A stretch of DNA of 64,000 nt from Numida meleagris (taxonomy: Eukaryota > Chordata > Aves > Galliformes > Numididae): contig NC_034438.1 of assembly GCF_002078875.1 (NCBI RefSeq), positions 23,310,897 to 23,374,896 on the forward strand, written 5' to 3'. Below, piece after piece: positions 11,601 through 23,600 of the stretch. Under the pieces are notes generated by a model. It ran no database searches and was not told where the DNA came from. It saw only the letters and a list, made by a program, of their open reading frames with translations. The translations under genes and the position numbers were made by a program. How positions within the stretch are numbered: the first letter of the stretch is position 1; each line of letters opens with the position of its first letter.

Positions 11601-14600
11601 TCAGGCAGACTGCTTTTAAAAAAAAAACTTCAGTTGTGTCTGACAGGATGACTTGGCTTAGATGAGCTTTATAAACCCAGTCACCATTGAGCTTCTTTTC
11701 TATAAACTTCTGCAGCTCACCTCTGACTAATGTATCATTTGAAAGTTAGACTACTGCAGTAAAATTGGACTTGGTAGAGCATTCACACTTGAATTTCAGA
11801 TAAAAATGAATTACTGTTATTTTTGGACTTGGTTTTATAGTACAATACGCTTCCCACTCTGTTTGTGCTAAGATAAATAAAACTGCTAAAGGTATTTGGC
11901 ACATTTATAAGTGATGAGCAGAACCAAGCTCATGCTCACGGGTTGAATGGCTTAATTTTGGATCTTGTTTACTTCTCATTTATACTCAGACTTCCTCAAA
12001 TGAGAAGTCACCGCTTTCCTCAAATAGCACCTAAAATGGCTTTAGTATTCTGACTTTCATATTGAATGACTTGGCTGTTCTCTGTCACCAGTGTGAGAGA
12101 AACACTTTTGCTATTAGAGCAATTTTGAAATAAGCTTTTGTTGATTGTCATTAGCCTGTGGCCTTTAAATTAATGTCAAATATAATAATAATAACAATAA
12201 TTAATGCCAAATATAGTTATAACCGAGCAAGGGTATATAAATACCTGGAAGAGCATTTCATAGTGATTTCCAGTCATAGTTCCCCACGTAAAGCTGACTG
12301 TTTCCAAGTACCTATGTAAGAATTACAGAAAATGATGTTTAAAATATATTGCATACTTCTGCATTATTGCCTGTCTTTGTAAGCAACAACTGTAATTACT
12401 GTAGGGCTGTTAGGCATTTTTGAATAAGAGGAGATAATGGATGAAACGATTTCTTTATTACATTGATATTTGCATCACAAAATAATTTGAGCACTAGTTT
12501 AAAAAATATGCGCATGAATTTTTATTTGGTTTTTAAGTGATTGGTGTGGAAACTGTAGTTTAAAATATTCAGACTATCATCCAGATGTCTTTTTGCTTTC
12601 TCCTACTCAGGAATGTAAATGAACATATTAATGAGAATGTCCTCCTAGAACAGTTAATGTTTTTGTTTAGAATGTTACATAATTCTGTTGTCTACATGTT
12701 GTCAAAGTCTATAATGTTGAAGTACTGTTTTTTGATAGCTATGTGAGTCTGTCAGTGTATATTCCAAGTGACTGGCAAGCTAGGCCCTTTTTGAGAATTA
12801 ACATGAAATTTTTCAAGACAAAGACATACTAACCTAATTCTTACTGGTTGTTCAAGCATTATCTGTCATTGTAGCTAATGCAGTAATTTGTACACTACGG
12901 ATAGTAGTCCATATCTTTTCAATTCTCAGCTATGCCATTCTGATCCTTTTGTCATAGTGGACAAAATGTGTGGGTTTTGTGAGCTATGTTTGGAGATGCC
13001 AGAATGTGAAAAAAATAATCATCTTGTAATAGCTGACAATTTCCAGCTACTTCCTTGTATGTCTTCATTTGAGCCAAGTAATATATGATTCTAAAGAATA
13101 ACATCTGTTCTTCTTTTCAATTCTAGGGAGGTGCAGTATATTGTTCTGCAAAATATTGCCACTATGTCAATTCAGAGAAAGGTACACCATATTCAGAATT
13201 TTTTAAATTACATTATATTAAACGCAGGCAAACTACTTACATACGTTCTATTTTCCAGGGCATGTTTGAACCTTATCTGAAGAGTTTCTATGTTAGATCA
13301 ACTGATCCAACAATGATTAAAACTCTGAAGGTGAGTTAAAAGAGAAGTCACCTGTATGTTGCTGGACAAATCTCTGTTTGAAACAGGAAAGTTTTCATGT
13401 ACTGCGATGACAGACATCATGCTATGCTGTTCCTCTTTTTCACTAATTTTAGAGTTGTTGCTTTTATTTAAGTCTGTAGATATCCCTCAGGCTTGTCGGG
13501 CTATCTAGAAGTTCTCTTTTTATCAGATTATAGGTAGCAAGTGGACTGTGTTTTCCACCATATCTTTTGGTACATTTCAGTAGAGAGCACAGCTATTTTT
13601 TTTTTATGTAAAGAGCCATTAAAATATTTAGAGTTTGATTGTTTTCTTAGGAGGAAAAATCTCATATAAAGAGAAGTGAAATCACACTGTTATTGATACT
13701 ATTTGAAATTGATTATTGATATTGATACTATTTTGATTTGAAAAAGAGTTTAAATTTGCTTCACTGAAAGAAATGGAAGTCAAATATGGGACAGTGTCCC
13801 AGTACCAAGTTCCCTTTGAGGTCAGCTTTCGACAGACGTATGAGGGTTGCTCTGAAAGTAATGCCTCTTATTCAGTGTTGTTGGCCCACAACATCAGAGG
13901 CAGATGCTGGTGGTATGGCAGTAGTTCCCACAAATATTCCATTGCATTATGTTATTGTGTGACAGACGGCAGCAGAGGGGCAGTCTGACAAAATGACGTA
14001 TGATGTGGAAGCACATATGAAACAAAGATGTATCATTGAATTCCTCCATGCAGAAAAAATGGCATGCTTTGAATCCCAGAATCACAGAATGGTAGGGGTT
14101 GGAAGGGACCTCTGGAGATCATTGAGTCCAAGCCTCCTACAAAGCAGGTTCCCTACAGTAAGTTGCACAGGCAGGCGTCTAGATAGGTCTTGAATATCTC
14201 CAGAGAAGGAGACTCCCCAGCCTCTTTGGGCAGCCTGTTCCAGTGCTCCGTCACTCTCACAATAAAGAAGTCTTCCTTGCATTTGCATAGAGCTTCCTGT
14301 GTTGCAGTTTCTGCCTGTTGCGCCTTGTACTATTGCTCCACACCAATGAAGAGTCCGCTCCCACCGACTTAACTCCCACACTTTAAATATTTATTAGATA
14401 TTTAGTTATGAGATCCCCTCTCAGCCTTCTGTTCTCCACACTGAAGAGTCCCAGGTCTCTCAGCCTTTCCTCATATGGGAGATGCTCCAGGCCCCCAATC
14501 GTCTTTGTTGTCCTCCACTGGACCTTTTCTAGGAGATCCCTGTCTTATTTGACATTCATCATAAAATCATAGTATGGCCTGGGTTGAAAAGGACCATAAT

Positions 14601-17600
14601 GATCATCTAGTTTCAACTCCCCTGCTATGTGCAGGGTTGCCAACCACTAGACCAGGCTGCCCAGAACCACATCCAGCCTGGCCTTGAATGCCTCCAAGGA
14701 TGGAGGCATCCATCTAGGGATGGAGGCATTCAACACTTGCTGAATCTGTGTGCCGACCAAAGAGTGGATGTCAGGGCAGCGAGGCTGTGGGTGGTGACAG
14801 CAGCAGTGGGTCACCTCTGCTGGTGCCGATTGTTATGAACACGGCATGCAGGCTGTTTTTCATCACATGTGAAAATGCATAGCTAATAGTGATGACTGTT
14901 GAAAAACTGTTGTGTAGCTGAGAATTTGCTCTATCAAACAGCGTTATTGTACTCTTCATAGCTGTTGTAGTTTCCATGGAAATAAATAGGAGGCATTACT
15001 TTTGGAGTGCCCTGTATATTTTAGGCTTTCCTCAAGGCTACATCTTAGTGTATGTATTAGGCTATTTTAATCTTGTTGTCTGTATTCTTGGTCTTTAGTA
15101 GATTTTAAGTCCCTGACAAAACATAGTTAAGAATTTTCTACTGCTATGTGCCTCGTGTTTTGTTTTAGTTTGCCACAGGCATTTGTGTTTAGGTACAGAT
15201 TTTTTGAAGAGATGTTTTATTGACATTTAGTAGTTTCTTTTTTAATGGATAATAGAGTAGAAAAGAGCTGGAGAAGGAGAAATTGTGCTCTTTTCTTTCT
15301 TTCCAACTCAATTTTTTATTGCTAGCTGAAAATTCTATGTCAGATTGCAATGTTACATAATTGAAAAACATCTTTTTTTTTAAATTTATTTCTTTGGGCA
15401 GTACATAAGATATGTGGAGACCCTGGAATTCATCTACAGCATTGCATTGCTTTGATTACTTCTTTGTTTCTTTGCCAACATGAAGTTTGCTTTTTTGATC
15501 ACTACTTAGCATTGAGCTGATGTTTTCAATGAATGATCTCTTCTAACCACAAATTCTGTGACGATTTTTAGTAATCGGTTCATAGCCTACCAGTCTCTGT
15601 AAAGCTTTCTCTCACTTCATTAACATTACTGTGCATTCATCTGTGTTGAATTTGTCATTTTATGAACTAGTCATCTAATATTTTAAATTTTCAGTGCAGC
15701 TTTTCTTAGTCAACCTTTGCCTACATTTTTTTGTGAAAGCTTTAATGTCAGCAGTAAACAGATGGTCCCTTTCTTCTTACCACCATGCTGAAAAGCAAAA
15801 ATTAAACAAGGTTAATTCTGGGATTTCACTGATAGCCTTCCTGTTCTGTAAAAATAATCATTTTGGTCTGTTCCTGTCTTTGAATCAATTGTTTACCCAC
15901 TTTCATGTGGATCTGTGTGGAGAGGTCTTAACCAAAGTGCTCTTGAAATGCAGGATTATATCAAGTAAATACCCTTAACCTTGTGCATTCAACTCAAAAA
16001 ATACCAACAGTTTACCTCATTCAAATGTTACTGGAATTCTGTCTTGAACATTAGAATATAGCGGGAGCATAACATTTTAATGACATATGCCAGGTATCGT
16101 GCATCATCCTCTTGTTCACCACAAACAGGGTCTGTTGCTGCTGATGGTTAATTGAGATCTAAATATTCTCATGGATGTAACCGTTTGTTTCTCGAGTTAA
16201 AAGTCTTTTACAGCAGTTCATCTGAAAATAGACTTTGCATTTATTTCTCCCTAGCTGCAGTTGTGCTTTCCATTATTTGTTACAGTGTTACATAGTTCTT
16301 ATAAGCTAAAGCCTGTGGTGTAAGATAAGAAACCATACTGCCAGAAGTATTTCAAGTCTATTCAATATGCAATGCAACACTGTAAAACTAGAGCTCTTAG
16401 AAAATACATCACTGAACCCCAGAGTCCTGCTTTGAAAACCTGGCATGTACTTGAAAGGAGAATGTTCCTCCTGAGTGCAATGCTGCTATTGGTTTATACT
16501 GAAAAGTGGTATACTCTATTGAGTTCTAAGTAGTGTGTTTAATAGTATTATCTTTTATTTATATGCAATAAAAGTATTGTATGCATGTGTAACTGCTTAT
16601 ATAATTTTAGGTTTTAATATTTTTTGTCTTTTAGCTTGAAATCATGACAAATTTAGCAAATGAAGCCAACATATCAACTCTGCTTCGAGAATTTCAGGTT
16701 TGTGCAAAAGTGTATTCTTTTGAAAAGAAATGTTTGCCATTGGTCAGCTGCCGTTATTGAATGTTTAATGTAGAGTCTTAGTCTTAATATTTTCAAGTTA
16801 AAATCTTTTCCAGAATGAAGTGTTCTTGGAATTGAAATTAAGTTGTCTTGTATCATAATGGATAATTGAACTTTTTATGTTTGAAAAGAAGTTTCGTTGT
16901 GTTGTTTCTCACTCTTTACAGCTTTAAAAAAAAAAAGTTGAGAAGAGTTCAACCACTCAGCCATTCCAGATTTTTAAAAACATTCTACTACTTGACTGAC
17001 TTTTTAAATCACTAGACAATAGAGTCTTAATTTTAGTAATATTTGGTCATTTGCATTAATTGCCAAGCCTCATTTTTGTAAGTCACCTGATAAAATACAT
17101 TAGCTCCAATATATGTATGAGTATCAGCAAGATGTTCTGCATATGAAACACGTGGCACGAGTGAAACAGTGTGTGTCCTGTTTTTACTCTTTGCAATATG
17201 ACATCTAGTTTAATTGCTTCCGTTCTCTGGCTGGATATTTCTGAAATGTACTGATTCATAGGCAGGTAGGTTATTCATAGTTTTACAGATGCTTCTGGTT
17301 AAATGAACTGAAACTTCTCTGAAGAGAAAGCTCATCAACTCCTCTAACCTTGCAAGCAAACTAATTGCTGTTTTTGGCTAATTGCCCCCTGCCCTTAGCT
17401 TCCTTGAAATCAGAGGTTCCCATGACCATGAGTGACCAAAGCAGGCAAGAAAATGTCTTCTGGAAGTGACAGTGAACAAGTGAACAAGTGAAATCTCGTG
17501 TGCAGTGTAGATTGAATTTATTATACAGTATGTTTACCTTATGAGGATAATATCGTAAGTTTCCTGTTGACATGACTTGTGTATAGACTAATGAAAACCC

Positions 17601-20600
17601 TATTTCCTTAGACTTATGTGAAAAGCCAAGATAAACAGTTCGCTGCAGCTACAATTCAGGCTATAGGCAGATGTGCAACTAACATCACTGAAGTGACTGA
17701 CACATGCCTTAACGGCCTCGTATGTTTGCTGTCCAACAGGGATGGTAAGTTAAATGTTCAATCTGAGTGGTGGATGGCTTGAAATCTTTTCTTAATGGAA
17801 GTCATTCAGAGTAGATAATGTAATAACATACATGGAAACTTCACTTGTATAAGAATTTAACTCATATGGCTAGATAAAAATAGTAACTGGTGTTTTTTGT
17901 GTGAAACACTATAAATGCCCTCATAGTCACTGAGTACTTGTTTTCCTTTTGTTAGTGAAATTAAATCCTTGTTGCCTGAAATTATGAGCTTACCTGGTTT
18001 TTTTTCTCAAAATACTGTTAATTACTAAAGTGTACTGTTGTGATTATTGTAGGTGATGGTAGAGGTTTTGCAGTTATGTGTTTAGTTGCATCAAAGCAGT
18101 TAGCCTGTAGAGGGTGCTGAAAGCTTGGAATGGCTTTTTAGTGCACTGGTGCCAGCTGGAAAAATGTAATACATAGTTTCAGTATAAGCAGTCCCAAATT
18201 TGGCTTGATCTTGTTAGTTAGCCTTCTGTTATTTTTTTACAGTAACATGTAGTTGCAAGCCACTAAGGAATACAACAAAAATCAGGTAAAGTCAGGATAT
18301 AGTAGCACTGTAAATCAATACCTGATAATATTGTATATTCTTACTAGTTACCAAGGAGTATTACACAAAAGGAGGTCAATAAGAGAATCAGAAGATTATT
18401 GTAAAATGTGTAGTCAACATGGCTATTGCTAAATATCAGAAATAGAGTTGGCACAGAAGTAATCAAGTATAATAATGTTAGGAAGGAGGAGAAGCATGAT
18501 TTTGGGGATGCCCTAGATTAATCAGAATTGCATTCAAACACAGATGTGACCTGGTCTGAGCTTTTACAAGCAGCATTAATTCCTCTTCATATCTACTGGA
18601 CATATTTTCCTGGTAATCTTAAGAAGGCCTGTGTTAGGTACATTGCTTTGGTACAGTCCTACCAGTGTGACCCAGTGACGCATTTAGAGCTTTTTCTTGT
18701 TTGATTTATACACTGCAAGTCCTTCTTCTCTCCTACTTCACCTTGGATTAGAAATTTCTGAGGGGTCTCAGTATACTGCTTCATAGCTTTAATCTATGTA
18801 ACTTTAATTTCCTGTTGCTCTGGACCTTATATCCCTCTGCTATTCTGGTTATCCACTGTTTCAATTATCTTCTAGTGTTGTGTTACAACACAGCTTCTGT
18901 AATGTGTCTTGGGTATATGTTTTTTTTAGCTTCAGTCCATCACTATGACTATATTAGAAATACTGCCTTTGGAGCTTGTTCTAAATTCCTTTTAATTCTG
19001 TTAGCAATCTTTCTCTAGATCAGTAGGCTCTTTTCAGCATGTAAAAATCCCATTTTTTTCTGTCTTAAGTAAGATAATTAAACTATCATTTCAGACCTGT
19101 TACTTTGTAAACCTATTTTTTGTTTTCTTGCTTTTTTTTGATGATAAGAAACTTAAATAAGGAGAATATGCTTTTTTTCTGTTTATTGTATCTTCTCAAC
19201 ATATGAGTTCCTTCAGAATAATTTGTGCATTTCTGCGCACATTCATAAGTGTAGTACATACATGTTCATACATGTATGTGCATGAATATAAAGATATGTC
19301 TCAACAAGATTAGTTTTCTTGACTAAGTAATAGTTTAGAAAATACTTCTGAAGGTCTTGAAAGACTTTTACATTATTTTATAAGTCCTACTATTATCTTC
19401 TTGTGCTTATTATTTTGAAAGGCTGCAAAAGACACATTGAAGATCTTTTGAACCTGACAGATGGCAAATTGTTTTACTGTAGATGCAGTGTCTTTATGGT
19501 CCTTTCCAAAAAAAGAGTAGAATGACATAACTTGCATGGTACCTTTCCTCATAAGACAGGAAATTATGGGTAGTCACAGCTTGTGTTCTGGAAAGGCTTC
19601 TTACTGAACAGCCAAGGGTGTGTATCTGGCATGGGAACTGAGCTAAGAATCATTCTGGAACATGGGTGCTGAGATTCAGAGTGTAGTTAAACAAAGCTGT
19701 CCCATGGGTGTCATTTAGGTCCATATGGGATAACTCCACATGGAGCTCTTTTGGTGTTCCATCATAGAACTTTCAACCTCCTATGTGTCCTTCTGTGATT
19801 CAAATGTATAGGTTTTTTTTTTCCATAGCACCCAGCTTCCCTGAGTAGGGAAAAGTTGTCTTTTTAATAAAAACATCACTGCTGAAACGCCTCACCACTA
19901 CTTCACTGTGCTACTATTCACTCTTTGATCTCCATAAATGTTCAGCAAGGGCAGATGAATATGGGTCTCCTATGGTAGGAAACCATGTAAAAAGTCGATT
20001 TCCCTCTTGTTTATAAGCTCCCTTAAGTACTGGAAGGCCTCAATGAGGTCTCCCCAGAGCCATCTCTTCTTAAGGCTCAATAAAATCAGCCTCCTCAGTC
20101 TTTCATTGAGGGAGGGGTGCTCCAGACTTCTGATAATTTTTGTAGCCATCCTCTGGACTCACTCCAATAGCTCTATGTCTTTCTTGTGTTGGGGACCCCA
20201 GACCTGCATGCAGTACTCCAGATGGGGCCTCATGAGAGCAGAGAAGAGAGAGACAGTCACCTCCATTACCCTGCTGGCTACCCCTCTTTTGATGCAGCCC
20301 AGCATACAGTTGGGCTTCTGGGCTGCAAGTGTACTGCTGCCTCGCATCAGGCTTTTCAACCACCAGAACCCCCAGGTCTTTCTCTGCAGGGCTTCCTTCT
20401 GTTGTGTCAACTGCATCACTCCGTGTGGTGTCATCAGCAAATCTGCTGAGAGTGCACACGATTCCACTATCCAGGCCATTGATAAAGATGCTGAAGAGCA
20501 CCGGTGCCAAGGCAGACATGTGGGGGACATCGCTCGTCAACAGCCTCCAAGTGAGCATAGAACCATTGACCAAAACCCTCTCTCTGTGACCAGCCAACCA

Positions 20601-23600
20601 ATCTGTTATCCAGTGAATACTGTCCACCCTTCAAATCCATCTCTCTCCACTTTAGAGATAAGTACCATGTCAAAGGCCTTGCACAAGTCTCGTAGATGGC
20701 AGCAGTCACTCTCCTCTGTCTACTGCTGCCATCACTCTATGATGGAAGGCCACCAGATTGGTGAGGCATGGCCTGCCCTCGGTGAAGCTATGCTGGCTGC
20801 CTCAGATCCCTTCCTTGTCTCACATGTGCCATAATTTGGCTTTGAGGAGTATCTGTTCCATGATCTTCCCAGGCACAGAGGTGAGGCTCACCAGCCTGTA
20901 GTTTCCTGGGTCTTCTTTTCTCCATTTCTTAAAAATGAGGGTGATATTTCCCTTTTTCACAATGACCGGGGACTTCACCTGACAGCCATGACTTTGCATC
21001 CAGTCCTGGGGCCCCCAGAACAAGAAAGATGTAGAGCTCTTGGAACAGGTCCAGAGGAGGACCACCAAGATGATCAGAGGGCTGGAGCACCTCTCCTATG
21101 AAGAAAGGTTGAGGGAACTGAGCTTGTTCAGCTTGGAGATGAGAAGGCTCTGGGAAGACCTCATTGTGGCCTTCCAGTACTTGAAGGGAGCATATAAACA
21201 GGAGGGGTATGACTGCTTGCATGGGTGGATAGTGATAGGACAAAGGGGAATGGTTTTAAACTAAGACGGGAGATTTAGGTTAGATATTAGGAGCAAGTTT
21301 TTCACTCAAAGTGTGGTGATGTGCTGGTGATGCTCAGAGAGGTTGTGGATGCCCCATCCCTGGAGGCATTCAAGGCAAGGCTGGATGTGGCTCTGGGCAG
21401 CCTGGTCTAGTGGTTGGCTTCCCTGCCCACAGCAGGGGGGTTGAAACTGGATGCTCTTTGAGGTCCTTTTCAACCCAGGCCACTCTGTGATTCTATGACT
21501 TTTCAAGTGCGATGAAGAGTGGCTTGGCAACCACATCAGCCAGGTCTCTTAAGGCCTGGGATGTATGCAGTTTGGTCCCATAGACTTGTACACATTTATT
21601 CTCATGAGGATTCTTAAGCTTGCTCTTTTCTTACAGTATGAGGGATTTTACTCCCTAACTGTTGTTTAGAGTTTCATGTGGGAAGCCTGACTGCCAATGA
21701 AGACTGAGGCAAAGAACTCATGGTCAATCTGCTGTCCGTCAGGCGTTATCCACAGGTTCCTCTTGATCAGGCAGCCTGTGGTAGACTCAGACCACTGAAT
21801 GTCCTGTGTTGGTCTGGTCCCTAATTTTAACCCATAAAGTCTCAACCTCGTTGGGCTGTTTTTAGAGGCAGTTCTTCACAGTCTGTCCACTTAACATAAG
21901 AAGGCAGCTCCCATTCTCCTCCTGCACTTCCTATCCATTCTAAAAGGCATGTAGCCCTCAATCGAAGTATTCCAGTTGTGTGGTTTGTCCCACCATGTTT
22001 CTGTGATAGCACTTAGCTCATAGTTTTCTACATAAAATATAGAACATATAATAACATATACATTAGGATTTTAAGAAGTTGTTAAGCTCTAAGGTATTCA
22101 GAGATTTTCCTACTCAGTATAGCCCTTTCCATATTGCTTAGAAATTGTTCGAAGAAAGTTAGCAGTTAACATACTAATTAAAATTTTTATTGTGAATTGC
22201 AATTTTACTGAGGCTTGTGAAAAGTTGCTGATACTTCCCCTAGTTTCCTTTTATTGCAGTGTTATTCTTGATCTGCTTTTCTGATACATGTAGTCATTAT
22301 TTTAATATTTTCATTTACTTTCTGAGACTCTTTAAGTATAGGATAATGTACACTTATTTCATGATTTTTGTGTTCATTTATCATTGTCTTATATGCACTT
22401 TTTCTTATGTAATTCTAGTAGAGTTACAATTTTAATTTTCTTAACGACTGTTCAGAATATGAATAATTTCATCTCTTCCATTTGTTGTTCTCTGATTTTA
22501 CTTAAATGATGTAGAAGCTGATGTCTTCCTGTCTTTGACTAAATACATGTGTTGTATTTCATGCTCATTTTTGGGATTCTCCATGTGCACAAACCAAGCC
22601 TTGAAGAGCCTCTCTTTTCTGGATGGTGTCTGTCTTTATTCTAATATAAATACATTTTGCTTTTGTTTGTACTTCCTTTTTTGGTAAATAAACTCATGTC
22701 AATGGAACCATACTAATTTATATGCATACAGTTCTCTAAATTTACTTCTGCACACTGAAGGTGTTCCTAGTTTGACACCGCATATATTGCACTTACAGTT
22801 CATTGTGATCAATTCTACATTGTCAACAAGTGTTTTTAATAATGACTTCATGTCCACCTCAGTCTTTTGGTTACAATCTTACTTTACTTAACTATTCTTT
22901 TTCTCTGTTAAGTAATATAAACCCTCAGTGGTGGAAGTTGTCACACCAATGACTCCCACTCTAAGTATTCCATCTTATTTTAAAATTCTTAGCATTTCCT
23001 TATTTTAATATCTGTCAGTAGGAGAGTGTACAAAACGTAATTTCAATTACATTGATCTGTAGGATTACGGAAGACCTTGAGATATACAAGCAGATACTTT
23101 ATGACTTTCTCTAATTTGCAATGTTAACCTTTCTTCAGGAATTAGTCTAGAAAAGTGGCTAAGACATTATGTCAAAGGATGACATAAGAAGCTGCAAGCT
23201 ATAATTTAGGGCTTATAATGTAATGATGCATATTCAGAGCTTTTGAATAGCCTTCACTCATAAAAAAATTTGCTTTCTAAATAATAATAATTTAAAAAAT
23301 AGGGATTTCTTCCACATAATGCTCTTTTAAAGTTTCATCTTGCTTAATTTCTGAGTGAATGGTCCATGTGTCATTTTAACTCTTCAACAGTAGAAATACT
23401 TCTATTAAGTTTCAGGAATGGTTGTTGTACATTTTCTTTGTTTTAAACACTGATACTTTAGGAAAAGTAGTTACTCTCTCATTTGTAGTATAAATGAAAA
23501 CTAGAATAATTTTGAATTCTTGCAATAGTCTTTTGTTTTGTTTTCACCTTTGGTTATGTTTGACTTCATCTTTTCTTACAGTGTCCTTCCCTAAGACTTT

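Larger units (their letters stand above)
13841..15014 (+). mobile_element. Mariner copy 1 (Galluhop-like), internally deleted and split by two CR1 insertions
   Basis: Starts TGAGGGTTGCTCTGAAAG after a TA (13839-13840) and ends GGCATTACTTTTGGAG...CCCTG before a TA (15015-15016), giving terminal inverted repeats and the TA duplication of the Tc1/mariner superfamily. The mariner pieces are 13841-14072, about 14548-14561 and 14728-15014, about 530 bp in all. They contain decayed transposase ends: the N-terminal Asp-Gln-x-Val-Asp-Val helix-turn-helix region (about 14755-14770) and the C-terminal Cys-Arg-Leu...Lys-Cys region. The catalytic middle is absent. Confidence 0.85.
13331..16634 (+). other. 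AP3B1 intron between window exons 4 and 5
   Basis: 3304 bp, GT...AG. Holds the mariner/CR1 nest at 13841-15014 and an old CR1-like stretch at about 15490-15960. The rest is AT-rich and featureless. Confidence 0.85.

Noticed and set aside
13788..13800. Palindrome GGGACAGTGTCCC just outside mariner copy 1
   Set aside because: A 13-bp palindrome in 64 kb is not surprising and it lies outside the TA border; no function suggested.
20007..20834. Longest open frame of the window, 275 codons on the + strand
   Set aside because: It is the antisense shadow of CR1 ORF2, whose protein reads on the - strand with known reverse-transcriptase motifs.
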